NCBI GenBank assembly: GCA_031213475.1
Contig: JARUPZ010000013.1
Location: forward strand, 3,944,239 to 4,008,238
From: Nereocystis luetkeana
Lineage: Eukaryota > Sar > Phaeophyceae > Laminariales > Laminariaceae
Reading direction: 5' to 3'
Length of the DNA stretch: 64,000 nucleotides
Positions within the stretch are counted from its first letter, which is position 1; the number at the start of each line of letters is the position of its first letter. The position numbers were made by a program, and so were the translations under genes. This document shows positions 53,451 through 64,000 of this stretch, one piece after another. The notes below the pieces were generated by a model. The model had not been told where the DNA came from. It saw nothing but the letters and a program-made list of their open reading frames with translations, and searched no databases.

Positions 53451-55071
53451 TATTTGATTAATGCACAGCAGTACAGTACGCGGCGTATAGGACTGCACTC
53501 TCGTTGCGGGAAAAAAAAAAAACGCTTGTGATCAGAGTCAGAATATCTGGTGTCCATACTTAGATGTTTGCGCCCTATTATACTATGAATAAAAGGTGGT
53601 AGGGAAACTTCATGCGTGCCTGTATTTTGGGGGGGGGGCAGACTTTCGAATTTGTGAATATAACATGTAAGGAAAAAGTGCGTCCCATGGTGTATTTATT
53701 AATTTTGAAAATTGCCACCTTGCTTTTTATCTTTGTCCAAAACTCGAGTCTGAAGCAATATAACTGCCGTATCTCCCAAAGTAGCGAGTGCTGCCGTGGC
53801 GCATGCTGCTGTAGCGTCAGAACCTGTTGGTTTGTGTTCGGAGATCGACGTAGACCCCCGGCGGGGAGGAAGGAGTTACGTTGTACCAGGCACGTTCGGA
53901 AGAGGTTCCTAGGAGCTGGGTGATTCGGCGATAAACCTTGTACGCCCAATCTTCCAAGACGAGCTAAGCAAGCCGTAACGCAATCGTAGAAATCGAGCGT
54001 CGCAAGGGAAAAGCCGGCCGCAGTCCCGTTGCTTTCTGGGCAAGACATGCGAAGTTCGTTCGTTTGAATGCTCTGCATAACTCGGCGAGTCTCATATTGC
54101 TCGCTTCTAATTAATGGTTTATTTAAGGGGACGCTGGCACGCTCAGGAATGCGTCTACAAGTATCCGCGCGTAGGCGTTTCGGCAAGATGTGCATACGGC
54201 TTGGAATCAGAGATAGGGGATTTGCAACCAAGATCCGTACTTCGTGGTTGTAGAATGATTGACATAAAATTTACGAGAGCCCTGAGCTTTTTAGCCCAGT
54301 TTTGTTTTGGGCCCGTTTACTTTCCACACATACATCATGGAAACGTAGTTTTGCGCCCAGCAGCATCTTCGACGACGACTCCCTAACAGGCATACGATCC
54401 GCCTGGAGAACAGTAATCTTCTAGTGAAGGCCACCTCTGCATCGGGGATGTGGTCATTGGCCTATGCTCCATCACGTGAAATAAATGAAAACATATTATT
54501 AGCGTTTTCGCGAGCTTTTCGTGCTACTCGCTCGCAACTTCGAATAATACACGGAAACACCTCGTGAGTCGTTTCTGGATGCCTACGGCTGCCGTCTGGC
54601 ACACCCGACGCCGCCACACATCCCACCAGGAGCATCCCTCACTTGCTTCGCGGGCTGCAGTTTCCCGTGTGTGTGAAGAGCGGTAGCTGTCCGCAAGTAA
54701 GTGAAGTGCAAACGTTGAATTGGGGGTTGCTTTTTTGTCTCATTTTGGGCACCCCAAATTTCGACCATTTTCGGCCACTGGTCCAAGAGAACCTTATCGT
54801 CGAGGTAGGTGTAGGTGTCTGCTGATAACCTGCGGGGGATCAATTTCGAGAGGACACACAAGCTGCTACGATGACTCTGTAACGAGTTACGGTCGGTCTC
54901 CGGTGAGCACGGACCAGCCGAAGTTCTAAACGCTGCGTGTTAAGATAACGATGTTTTTTTTTATGTTCCGATGAAACATCCAGAGATTAGGGTAAACGGA
55001 AAACCCGGGGACCAGGGGACGCTTGGGTACCAGCGTCCATACGTGCCAAGACGAACGCAAGGCGTGCTAAA
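53451..55071. other. Unassigned sequence
   Basis: A 217-codon minus-strand open frame (53578-54231) is not low-complexity, but I recognise no domain and its length is possible by chance. Nothing else assigned. Confidence 0.4.
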
Positions 55072-55310
55072 GTTCATTCTTATCGGAGAGCCTTGTTTCC
55101 AAAATTTCCAAAGTTTGGAAATAATCGGAGATAGATATGTATCAATATACGGAGGCGTTCTGTCACTATTCGTGAAATTCTCCAGAGCAAAAAATATCAA
55201 GTTCGTTACCATTCCAATATTTAGAACAAAAAACAGGAAAATATGGAAGATTGAAAAATTGCGCGAAACAAATGTCGAAAATTTGGGGAAAAAAACTCTC
55301 CGATATCGCT
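55072..55310 (+). mobile_element. Family G inverted-repeat element
   Basis: GTTCATTCTTATCGGAGAGCC at the left and AACTCTCCGATATCGC at the right. Internal GGAAATAATCGGAGATAGATATGTATCAATATACGGAGGC. Confidence 0.8.
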
Positions 55311-55369
55311 ACAAGACGACTATTAATACTGACCAAAATATATGCCAGCAGCCTCTACGAATGTGTGTA

Positions 55370-55469
55370 TTTACCCCTTTAGAACCGCTGTCTCGTTTTG
55401 GGGACAAACTACTTGATGTAATTTGACTGGTAAGTGCCCCAAACGGGACTGCGGTTCTAAAAGGGTTAA
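55370..55469. mobile_element. Family B (TTAA) MITE
   Basis: 100 bp, TTTACCCCTTTAGAACCGCTGTCTCGTTTTGGGGACAAACTACTT to CCCCAAACGGGACTGCGGTTCTAAAAGGGTTAA. Left target site mutated to TTTA. Confidence 0.88.
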
Positions 55470-56040
55470 TCAGGAAACAACACAGGAACGATGACCCTGC
55501 AAGACCATTATACACATAGTAGCACGTAGTACTATAACACAGATATACCATCATCAGCAGCAATGCGGAGAAGGCTACAACAACACCGGTACACAATCAT
55601 TCCTATTACTTGTACTTACTACAATTACTGCAGATAGATGCAGCCGTCGATGAGAGCATCCTAACACAGCGAAAGCAGCGCAATTTGACTGATGAAGCAG
55701 GAGTGGATGCCGCCATCCATCCTGTTATTATGTGGATGTACCAAAGTGATGTATGCGCGTCGGGAAGGAGAAAGCCGGGGCCGACGGAGACGCCGCCAAT
55801 GCAGAAGTCATCGTGAAAGAAAGAGGGGGAGCGTTCGGGTGGCCGAATGCGTGCTGGGCAGGTGCAATGATGCGTGCAACGATGTAGGGCGGGCGTTTAA
55901 TTTTGTGTTTTCTCGTCGAGGGGGGGGGGGGGGGGGGTCGTTGTGTGCTGTGCTGTATCACGATGCGATCGCGAATTTTATGTATAAAATAACGAATCCC
56001 CTCCGGGGGGGCAGGGAAACACTTGGTTGGTGCACAGGAC
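55470..56040. other. Unassigned sequence
   Basis: Includes a G-tract (55920-55937). No gene recognised. Confidence 0.4.
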
Positions 56041-56149
56041 TACTACGGGGGGCCATAGTTAATAGGACATATGGTATAAATAAAAATCTATATATAAAAC
56101 CATTTTTACTGAAAATGTTTGGTCCTATTAACTATGGTCCCCCGTAATA
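56041..56149 (+). mobile_element. Family A MITE, copy 15
   Basis: 109 bp, TACTACGGGGGGCCATAGTTAATAGGAC to GGTCCTATTAACTATGGTCCCCCGTAATA. Confidence 0.92.
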
Positions 56150-56468
56150 TTAATGATCAAACAAGCACTCGTTCGAAAAGCAACAACACTTGAAGTCATT
56201 GGGTAGGGTGTTTAGGCATAATCCATTTTTTATTATTGTGTTATAACGCACCATGTTTAAAAAACAGACGAACACGAGGAGCTGGTTGATTAAACAGGCA
56301 AATCATAACCTGCTCCGTTTGCTAACGAGCGGCCGAGACTACCCCACCCAGCAATGCTTTGAAAACCTATCAGTAGTTTTGGTTGTTTTTCCAACGGCAG
56401 CAGTGATTTTTGGGTGCACAGGTTGGAGATAATGTTCATTTTTACATGGGAAACAGACTAAGGCCACA

Positions 56469-57000
56469 GCTATGTTCTGGTAAAATTTAGAAGGGCTCTA
56501 AGAACTGGGTTTGTCGCCGCAAACCCACCATTCACCCGGCACGACGGTCGAAAACGCGTAGACTCCTCAAGATACTCCTCCTACTACTCTTAGTTTTGCG
56601 AGGGTTATCGTTGATTGATGAGTACTTTTCCGCTTCCCCAGAGTCGTACAGTAGTTTGACTGGTCGTCCGTATAGATGGCCAGTCCTGACGACATCCTCA
56701 TGATTTCCCACGAAAGTCTTCAAAGATCCATTATTTCAGGCCTCACGTTTGACAAACAAATGTTTTCATGACCCCCCAAAGAAACCTGAACAATGGCGGC
56801 TACCAAAATCGAACGATTAATTGAAATATGATTCAATATTGGGCACTGGAGAAAAGAAAACTCTTCAAAAAATCTCTCGGAAATCTCGGGGGGGCAGTCT
56901 GAGGCCTCCACCGGTATGTTTTACGGTCCCGCCAAGTAATACGCGTGTCTTCGGCCTAAAACACTCAGTTCTTCGAGTCCTTAATTAATTTCCCATGGTA
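56469..57000 (+). mobile_element. Family H inverted-repeat element, second copy
   Basis: GCTATGTTCTGGTAAAATTTAGAAGGGCTCTAAGAACTGGG to CAGTTCTTCGAGTCCTTAATTAATTTCCCAT, with the shared internal CCCAGAGTCGTACAGTAGTTTGACTGGTCGTCC and AGATCCATTATTTCAGGCC. Confidence 0.75.
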
Positions 57001-57572
57001 GCTGGTCTATAATAAAATGATAAACAACAAGAAACCCAACCCAACCAATTATCGCAATGAACACCCTACCAGGTACCTGGTACTGATTCAATGCGTAGGT
57101 TTAGCTGGTTGTGTGCGTCTCAGGTCGTTACTCTATCTACCGTCAGGTGTCTTCACTTGTCATGCAAGACCGTGCATCGGCAAAAAAAGGGGTTCGTCCG
57201 ATATCGTGGATAATAATAATATTGGATATAGACTCTTGTACTAGAAATGTGGCCACATATCTTTGTAGATCTGATGGTAGTTGAGGCGGGGAATTACCTT
57301 TCTCCATCACCAAGTAGTATTTGCTGATGACAGCAGTCATGTCAGATGACTTGTGTCATGCTTCGCATGACACTTCTGCTTGGCTCACCGTGCCGAGAGC
57401 ATCACCTATTATACCTGGCGTGTCCTACACGCTACACCCCACACGAAGAGAAAAAAAGCTTGCTGCAGACTCAGGTCGAACCTGAGATACACCCATCTCA
57501 CAGTAGTTGTTGTTCCCGTTACGTTTCCACAGCCCACTGCGGTCTAAGGTTCGCTATCTAAGCTGCGCTTAG
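57001..57572. other. Unassigned sequence
   Basis: No recognised gene or element. Confidence 0.4.
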
Positions 57573-57864
57573 GGTCATTCTTGTTGGAGAGCTTTTTCTT
57601 CCCATGCTTCCCACATTTTTATCGCGCACTTTTTCAAACCTTCCATATTTATTTCCCTGTTTCCCCCCCCCCAAATACATATATTATATATATATATGTG
57701 AATTCAACGAACTTGATTTTTTTTGCTTCTTCTTCTGCGAAATTTCACGAATTATAATAGTGACAGAACGCATCCGTTTATTGAATCAACGTATACATCT
57801 CCAACTATAATAATTGCCGAACTTTGGAATTCAACGGAACAAACACTCTCCGATAAGAATGAAC
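57573..57864 (+). mobile_element. Family G inverted-repeat element, long copy
   Basis: GTCATTCTTGTTGGAGAGC at the left, CACTCTCCGATAAGAATGAAC at the right, 292 bp. Ends only 9 bp before the family C copy. Confidence 0.8.
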
Positions 57865-57873
57865 CTTAGGTGG

Positions 57874-58229
57874 ACGCGTTCTACGATAGAGGTAGCACAT
57901 ACATTCCCGCTAGAATGGTTTTTGAATGATGACAGGGTTCCTTAGCCCAAGATCGTAGGAATGTCGATCTTGTTTCGAAAAAAACTCTTTGGTATACTTG
58001 GGTCATAATCATGGGATTATTCATCGGGATGCATTTCGATTTTTGCTGAAGTCAGTTTTCGGGTGAGGAATGGAGCTCCTTAACCCTTTTAGAACCGCAG
58101 TCCCGTTTTTGGGGACAAACCAGTCAAATTCCGAGTAGTTTGTCCCCAAAACGGGACTGCGGTTCTAAAGGGGTTAAGTGAGGAGCCTTAGAAAATTAAG
58201 GGTGAGCCTCTATTATCGTAGAACGCTTC
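57874..58229 (+). mobile_element. Family C element carrying a nested family B element
   Basis: GACGCGTTCTACGATAGAGGTAGCACAT to GTGAGCCTCTATTATCGTAGAACGC. Without the 98-bp insert (94 bp plus one TTAA) it would be about 258 bp, the normal size. Confidence 0.92.
58080..58177. mobile_element. Family B (TTAA) MITE nested in family C
   Basis: CCCTTTTAGAACCGCAGTCCCG...CGGGACTGCGGTTCTAAAGGGG flanked by TTAA (58080-58083 and 58174-58177). Removing the insert and one TTAA restores GAGCTCCTTAAGTGAGGAG, as in uninterrupted family C copies such as 30121. This fixes target site and length precisely. Confidence 0.95.
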
Positions 58230-59998
58230 GCTGATACAAATTTGAAGATCGATCCCAGACGTGCTATGAGTAGGACGGCATATATATTGTGAGTAAGACG
58301 GACTTCTCTCGGAAAAACGGATTAAAGACACATATATATATATGTTTCGCAAGGCACGCCTTTTTTTTAAGACTGAGGGTCTAACTCCTTGGAGCGGGAC
58401 ATATATATCCGGGAGTTGTATTTCATTTTCTGGCTGTGAGTCACCCTACCTCGTGTGATGAGAAGCCCCGTCTCCATGTAGACTCTGTTGTGTGTAGAGC
58501 CAGTATAACACGTATAGAACAATTTTAATCGCTATGATTTCATTTGCCCTCTGACATTTTTATTTTGGTCATCATTTTTTGCATTCCAGCTCAACTCGTA
58601 AGAGTTTTACCCTGGACAATCTTCTGGACAAGGCATCCTACTTGGTATGTGCATATATGCACGTGTTGTGTTATATGTTGATGTGCCTTTATTTTATTGG
58701 CCCGCCCTATGCCCGCCGGTGTAAGACCTGACAACGCATCAAGGGATCGTCGAAAAAGTTCTACCAGAACCCACGATAGATAGATAAGAAAACATGTATC
58801 ATACCAGTCTGATAGTAACAAAGCCTCCAAAAGCACCTTATTATGGTTCCGGTCAGAATGGCACATTTCTCCCAGTATATGGACCCACGCCACCTTCGGC
58901 TTTCATTGTTGGCACCACGCGGCATGATCCCCCGTACCATCGCCGCCTCCTGGACTCTTCGTTGAGCGAGATAGCACGGCACCACTCAGCACCACAGCAA
59001 GCACCTCAAAAACAGCAGCCAGCCTTAGGCAGGTACATTCGTGGCAAAAATGTTGTGTGGTATGTAGGCAATAAATGGTACCGGTAGACAGTAGTCGACC
59101 CCCCGGCCTTATTAATATCCCACGTATATATAGCACAATACATGGGATACCTTTTTTCTCTGTCCGGGTCCGTAAGTTCCATCGGGCGCCGTCTGCCCAT
59201 GCAATTGAGATATCGCATGCATATAAATGACGCATGTACCATGGGATATCGTAATACGTATGCATGACGCATACCTGGTATATACGTGTACCAGGGTATA
59301 CAGCAGCGGTACCGTACTATTAATAATAGTGCGAGCAAACGCCCATTCCCCCGGACCGACGTTTCGAGCTCAATCTCTTGACAGCAAGAAGAGAACGTCA
59401 GCGCCGAAAAAAGTTGCGTTGGCAGATCTCATCGAGGGCTATCCGAAGAGGTGTCCTTTGGTATCGGCACCTTTCTTGTTACAGAGTTATCGAGCCCGAA
59501 GAGTCGGGAGGGAAGGAAGGAGGGAGGCGGGTGGGGGGGGGGGGCGTCTACTCGCATGACTACAGTATTCGTGCGTACGTACGTACGTACGTACATTTTA
59601 TATGTCTTCTAAAAACTTACTGTTCTGTTGTTACTTACGCACCCGTTACTCTGTTATTTTTATGGGTATTCCGCGATAGATAGCTGGGGCTTTGAATAGC
59701 TTTTCAGGGTTGCAGACCGGTCCTTGGCCACCGCATTTGAATAAGCAGCAGGTGCCGTAAATCATACGTACGGACGAGTGTAGATGCTCCGGTAAACCCT
59801 ACCCCCCCACCGCCGCGCACCAGACTCATCCCAAGATGAGGGCTGAACGTTTTGTGTCAACGTTTTCTGACCTGAGGTGGTTCAGCTCCTCAAGGAAGCA
59901 ACTACCCGTAAGTACGAATTATTATTTCACCGCAGCAACTACTTGTCCTGCATCTATCTGTCTGTGTTAGGGCTAGCGAGCGCTTAGAAATGTTGTGA
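58230..59998. other. Unassigned sequence
   Basis: A short (GTAC)n run at 59575-59594 and a G-tract near 59533. Open frames of 97-120 codons are not recognised. Confidence 0.4.
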
Positions 59999-60244
59999 GG
60001 CGTTCTACGGTAGAGGTTCACCCTAAATTTTCTGAGGCTCCTCACATAAAGAGCTCCATACCTCACCCGAAAACTGATTTCAGCGAAGGTAAAATTGCAT
60101 CCCGATAAATGATCCCGTGGCCCAAGTATACAAAAGCGTCATTATTCGGAAGAAGACTGGCATTCCGACGGTCTTGGGTTAAGGAACCCCGTCATTCAGA
60201 AACCAATTTAGCGGAAATGTTCTACCTCTATCGCAGAACGCGTC
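59999..60244 (-). mobile_element. Family C element, reverse
   Basis: 246 bp, GGCGTTCTACGGTAGAGGTTCACCCTAAATTTTCTGAGGCTCCTCACATAAAGAGCTCC to TGTTCTACCTCTATCGCAGAACGCGTC. Confidence 0.9.
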
Positions 60245-61151
60245 TTGTGGTCGGGGCCAGCGTACGAAACGCTCTCCAAATTCATGTTTCTGGTGAGGCA
60301 TTGAGCTCCTCATTATAATGACACGCGAGGAGCATGAACAAAAACGAGCAAACCAACGACGACACCTCCCTCTAAAAGGCTGGCATGGCTCTCCGCTGTG
60401 AATGTAACAACCTGTGATGTGGCCGTCGCCGAAACCGTCACTCAACTTGTTACCGCCATTTCTTCCCCCATGTTTTCCCTAGAGGGGTGATAGACCGCCA
60501 ACCAGATCTCCAGTTGTTAAGACTGATTGTATTGAATGTGAATGTCAAAATTATCCTTCTATTATTACGAGACAGATTGATTGGTAGGCGACACCGTGCG
60601 CCAGTCCAGCCGAAAAAGCGAGGCCCCCCTTCAAAAAAAGGACCGTCGCGATTCGATGTGTCAACAAAAATGACTAACCGAGGTAGGTGCCACTGGCGGT
60701 CGAGCTCTCTCTGCAGCGCCTCTGCGATACAAGGAGAGGAGTGATAACCAAATAGGCCACTCCGCTGCTGTTGTTGGGGCAGCCGCTCTGGATGTTCTCA
60801 GTTTCTCGCGACACAGAGAGGCGAATAGCGTGGAGCTGCTGCGGTAGACCTCACAGATGCAACACACTGATTGAAAAAAAGTGACGTGTCACAGTATGAC
60901 AGACCGCGGCTATACGATTTTATTACGAGTCCCATGAACAAAACGTCATCGTGATGCCAGTAGTAGTCGATGCTCGGGCTCTGGAGGACCTCTGCGATAC
61001 AAGGCTTTGAATTGGTATCCTCCTGCCCGTTAAAATATCGATCATTTTACACTACATTTCGAATCGAAAGAGTTCCTGTTATTTGTCCACAAGAAGAGCG
61101 CGGTACAACCCAAGTGCTATTATTGTTGGAACGCTGGAAAACATCTACCAG
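60245..61151. other. Unassigned sequence
   Basis: CTCTGCGATACAAGG occurs at 60719 and 60990. Otherwise nothing recognised. Confidence 0.4.
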
Positions 61152-61236
61152 TTAAGACTGCAGTCCCGTTTTGGGGACAATCCACTTAAATTATAGGTAA
61201 CATGCCCCCAAAACGGGACTGCGGCCCTGGAAAGGT
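61152..61236. mobile_element. Family B (TTAA) MITE
   Basis: TTAAGACTGCAGTCCCGTTTTGGGGACAATCCACTT to CCCCCAAAACGGGACTGCGGCCCTGG. Confidence 0.83.
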
Positions 61237-61320
61237 TGTCCTGGAGCTCACATTGTAGACCCGAGGGGCAAACTCCCGTGACCTGACTCGCCCCTTTATG
61301 TGCGGGACGGCTCGGTACTA

Positions 61321-61564
61321 AGCTTTGTGCAGGCTGCGGGTCTTACTGGTCTAGACTTTAAGTAGCCTTTTGGCCGCCCGGGTGTTTAATGGGAAAACAC
61401 CACACACAAAAAACACGCGCCGGAGCCGCGTGACTGCCCCTGACGCACTCGAGGCCCCCAAAAGGGTCGGGGGCAGGGGTTGGGCTAGGCCTGGGGTCGG
61501 GTTGGTCTGGGCCGACTTGCAAGGCTGAACAAAGATTTACTGCCGACCAGTCGTGCACATAGCG
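61321..61564. mobile_element. Family E element, second copy without TTAGGG array
   Basis: AGCTTTGTGCAGGCTGCGGGTCTTACTGG...GCGCCGGAGCCGCGTGACTGCC...GGGTCGGGGGCAGGGGTTGGGCTAGGCCTGGGGTCGGGTTGGTCTGGG...GTGCACATAGCGG parallels 12995-13284. Left terminal repeat incomplete. Confidence 0.8.
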
Positions 61565-61673
61565 GACGCTCCATGGCCTCTCAATAGTTACACTTACGAC
61601 GAAAAATAGACGGAACCATGAACGGTATATCGGGGTAGTTCTTCTATGTGCTCGAGGACGAAAACTGTGGCTT

Positions 61674-61762
61674 GATCCTTTTACGACTGCAGTCCCGTTT
61701 TGGGGACGGCTTGGACTTTGAGTGGTTTGCCCCCTAAAACGGGACCGCAGTTCTAAAAGGGG
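61674..61762. mobile_element. Family B (TTAA) MITE
   Basis: GATCCTTTTACGACTGCAGTCCCGTTTTGGGGACGGC to CCCCCTAAAACGGGACCGCAGTTCTAAAAGGGGG. Confidence 0.83.
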
Positions 61763-62375
61763 GATGTAAGCATTTGCCCTCTTAGTCTTTGTGTACCTCG
61801 TGACGCATCGGAAAAACGTCACTGCCTACGGGGAGGTTTCACAGGTTGTGGGAGAGATGATCGCTGCCTTTGGGGGGCGGGGGGGGGCATCACTCTGCCC
61901 ATCTACGGGACGCCACCACAATGGAGACCACCAGCATACTGGGCCGAACCGGTACCACCTGTTTACTCTGCTCAGTGACGCTGGCTGGAACAGAGTTTAT
62001 CAGGCTATCCCTTCGTCACGATGAAAAGAAAGGACACCGGAATTGTCTCAACGAGTCAGACTCAAGTCTCCGCGTTATCTCCGGGGCTAAACCCGCGCCA
62101 CGCGCTTCCGGTCAAACATTAAGAACTGCATATTTGTTTTGGGGCGTAAATTGAAGGATCGTTTCTACATGAATATGAAGACGAAGAGGTCCTTATATTG
62201 GCAGACACCCAGAGCGGTTTGGTTGAGTTCGAGTCTCGGGTGTCATCAACGTTTCGAGGTGGAAGAATGGGTAAGGTGGATCCTTCCATTCTGACCAGTA
62301 GCATATTATGGGGATGGGGGGGGTACTCACTAAGCATACCTGGCATGTTATATGGGAGGAAAGGAGATCACCTGC
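61763..62375. other. Unassigned sequence
   Basis: Three overlapping plus-strand open frames of 72-94 codons, none recognised. Confidence 0.4.
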
Positions 62376-62482
62376 TATCACGGGGAGCCCTAGTAAATAG
62401 GACCAAATATTCTTAGTAAACATAGGTAAATGCAGGTTTTTGTGCGTGCCGTAGGTCCTATTTACTGGGGCCCCCCGTAATA
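62376..62482 (-). mobile_element. Family A MITE, copy 16 (reverse)
   Basis: 107 bp, TATCACGGGGAGCCCTAGTAAATAGGACC to GGTCCTATTTACTGGGGCCCCCCGTAATA. Confidence 0.88.
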
Positions 62483-62483
62483 T

Positions 62484-62575
62484 TACCCCTTTTGGGATAA
62501 ACTGCAGTCCCGTTCGGGGGACAAATCACTCAAAACTCCAAGCCACCTGTCCCCCAAAACGGGACGAGACCGCTG
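62484..62575. mobile_element. Family B (TTAA) MITE abutting family A
   Basis: TTACCCCTTTTGGGATAAACTGCAGTCCCGTTCGGGGGAC to GTCCCCCAAAACGGGACGAGACC. Begins one base after the family A copy ends. Confidence 0.75.
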
Positions 62576-62735
62576 TCTACTCGGTCGCAGGCGGGTCAGA
62601 GTGACGAAGTGGAGTGAGAAGGCCAACTCTTCGGCCCAAGCGCGGCACTCCCTGCCGGAGGACCTATTCGCTCACCAAAGCGAGATGATGCCATCGCTCT
62701 CCAGGGGCGAGCATCTCTGCCGAAGGGAAAACCCT

Positions 62736-62844
62736 TATTACGGGGGGCCATAGTTAACAGGACCGAATATTTTCAGTAAAAATGGTGAAATATATAGTTG
62801 TTTATGTATACCATAGGTCCTGTTAACTATGGTCCTCCGTAATA
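62736..62844 (-). mobile_element. Family A MITE, copy 17 (reverse)
   Basis: 109 bp, TATTACGGGGGGCCATAGTTAACAGGACCGAA to GGTCCTGTTAACTATGGTCCTCCGTAATA. Confidence 0.92.
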
Positions 62845-62902
62845 GTTCGAAAAGGAGAGACCATCCCCGCGTACAGTACAACGTTGGACCATAAACACAC
62901 GG

Positions 62903-62980
62903 GGGGCCACCACCACCACCACCACCACCACCACCATCACCACCACTACCACCGCCACCATCACCACCACCACCACTACC
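62903..62980 (+). repeat. (CAC)n microsatellite
   Basis: CACCAC run with CAT/TAC interruptions. Confidence 0.93.
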
Positions 62981-63191
62981 TCTCTACGATCGGGGATTCC
63001 ATCACTAGCTGTCGTACAAGGGAGACGATGCACTTCCACGGCAGGGGGGGCAATTGTTTCGCGCCCAATGCCTGTTTTTAACCGGTTGACCTCCTCTCCT
63101 CCCAAGCGAGCTACAACACAGTAACCGGCTAGCAAAGTAGCACGTTTTACTTGCCGTAGATACGAAGAGTGTTTTCGTTGTAGAACTGATA

Positions 63192-63293
63192 AAAACCCTT
63201 TTAGAAATAAATGCAGTCCCATCATGAGGACAAACCACTCATTTTTCAAGTTGTTTCGTCCTCAAACCGGGACTGTGGCCATAAAAGGGTTAA
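63192..63293. mobile_element. Family B (TTAA) MITE, diverged
   Basis: AACCCTTTTAGAAATAAATGCAGTCCCATCATGAGGACAAACC to GTCCTCAAACCGGGACTGTGGCCATAAAAGGGTTAA. Confidence 0.8.
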
Positions 63294-63714
63294 CGTAGGG
63301 GAAAAAAGGAGCTAAAATTGGTCGCGGGTCGTGTGAACACAACTTCTTCAAATTCATGCTCGGGTGGTATATATTGAGTTCCTCTCATAGGAGGAAAACC
63401 CTCAGAAAATAATAAGCCACCAACCCTACCGTGGCCATACTTTAGTGTCAACTCTCTGGGGGGGGGAGTCAATCGCCCCTTGAGGGGGAGCACGTGTCGG
63501 TACTTCCTTCTACTGTACGTACATCGTGGTGCAGGGTGCACTTTTATACTATGCACAAGTAATATATATATACTGTATTTAGTTCAGATATTCTACCGTA
63601 ATAATGTCAGGAATGAATGGTCGTATCACGCAGCGTGTGTACGGCAAGCCCCCCACGAGGCAGCTGCAATATAAAAGCCATTCCCTGCTGTCCCTGGAGA
63701 TAGCCGCACGAGAA

Positions 63715-63990
63715 AATAACTCAATCCATTGACGCTACTGGCATCCATATATATGCAAGAATGTCCGCCTCAATTGCAGTTCTTGGTAGGGTCCACTTCA
63801 CCCTTCATGCGACTCGCCCAACACCTCACGGCGCTTCGCGTTTGATAGCAAGCAATTTCTGATGCCTGGTCGGTGAAAACCCGACGTTCTCCGTCCCGGC
63901 ATTGTATGTAGGCATGCGAGGGGTCTATGGTCATACGACTACTGCCATGCATGACTATGAGTACACTCCCCCCCCCCCCCCCACCCCCCT
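63715..63990 (-). mobile_element. Family D element, truncated, C-tract end
   Basis: Plus-strand reading ATAACTCAATCCATTGACGC, CCTTCATGCGACTCGCCC, GGTGAAAACCCGACG, GTCATACGACTACTGCCATGCATG and ACTATGAGTACACT, then about 15 C. Same orientation on the plus strand as the copy at 30679. Confidence 0.82.
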
Positions 63991-64000
63991 CACCGGACCG

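Noticed and set aside
53578-54231. 217-codon minus-strand frame
   Set aside because: No domain or splice context. A frame of this length is plausible by chance in 64 kb on six frames.
54961-55072. Minus-strand RWYPSVPW as the N-terminal oxygenase exon (WYPV motif)
   Set aside because: Only WYP matches, flanks do not fit the family and no donor in phase 0 was seen.

Overview
This is eukaryotic nuclear DNA that is poor in genes and very rich in repeats. The evidence is spliceosomal exons with GT/GC...AG borders, a nuclear tRNA-Cys with a Pol III T-run terminator, a tRNA-related SINE, LINE and Ty1-copia relics, and dozens of small inverted-repeat elements. A Rieske oxygenase of the plastid pheophorbide a oxygenase (PAO/TIC55/PTC52) family points to a photosynthetic organism. 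Large transposon-filled introns and the style of the LINE and copia relics fit a stramenopile alga such as a brown alga; that placement is inference. A 100-base N gap (23901-24000) marks a scaffolded draft assembly.

Gene content. The one well-supported protein gene lies on the minus strand. Its exons are read from 40355 down to about 9714, so at least 30.6 kb carries roughly 1 kb of coding sequence. In transcript order: Rieske half 1 (40231-40355), Rieske half 2 (38425-38545), linker plus helix (34624-34815), a 31-bp microexon with the mononuclear-iron histidines (31478-31508), a doubtful exon (30546-30622), 27007-27093, a probable exon (23336-23396), 22033-22120, 16510-16621, the CxxC exon (13811-13909), a membrane exon (10642-10773) and a probable last exon (9714-9806). 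The 5' exon(s) and two internal stretches were not found. Two introns use GC instead of GT donors. The only RNA gene seen is tRNA-Cys(GCA) at 187-258.

Mobile elements. I grouped them by eye. Family A: ~109-bp foldback elements with a TA target duplication, 17 copies. Family B: ~95-bp piggyBac-like elements with TTAA target sites, about 19 copies. Family C: ~250-bp elements whose ends read GCGTTCTACGATAGAGGT. Family D: elements up to 560 bp that end in GAGTAC plus a C-run. Family E: carries a TTAGGG-like array in one copy. Families G and H: other inverted-repeat elements. There are also a tRNA-related SINE with a 292-bp period, two decayed LINEs (27.2-28.5 kb and 50.0-50.7 kb) and a decayed Ty1-copia RNase H region (3.7-4.4 kb). 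Nesting gives relative ages: B inside C at 58.08 kb, A inside a LINE at 50.2 kb.

Layout. 0-9.7 kb: tRNA, SINE, copia relic, scattered elements, no supported gene. 9.7-40.4 kb: the oxygenase gene with its repeat-filled introns. 40.4-64 kb: minisatellites, microsatellites and elements, with no convincing protein gene; the missing 5' exon(s) may lie here or beyond the window. Most long open frames outside the oxygenase are low-complexity repeats or antisense shadows.
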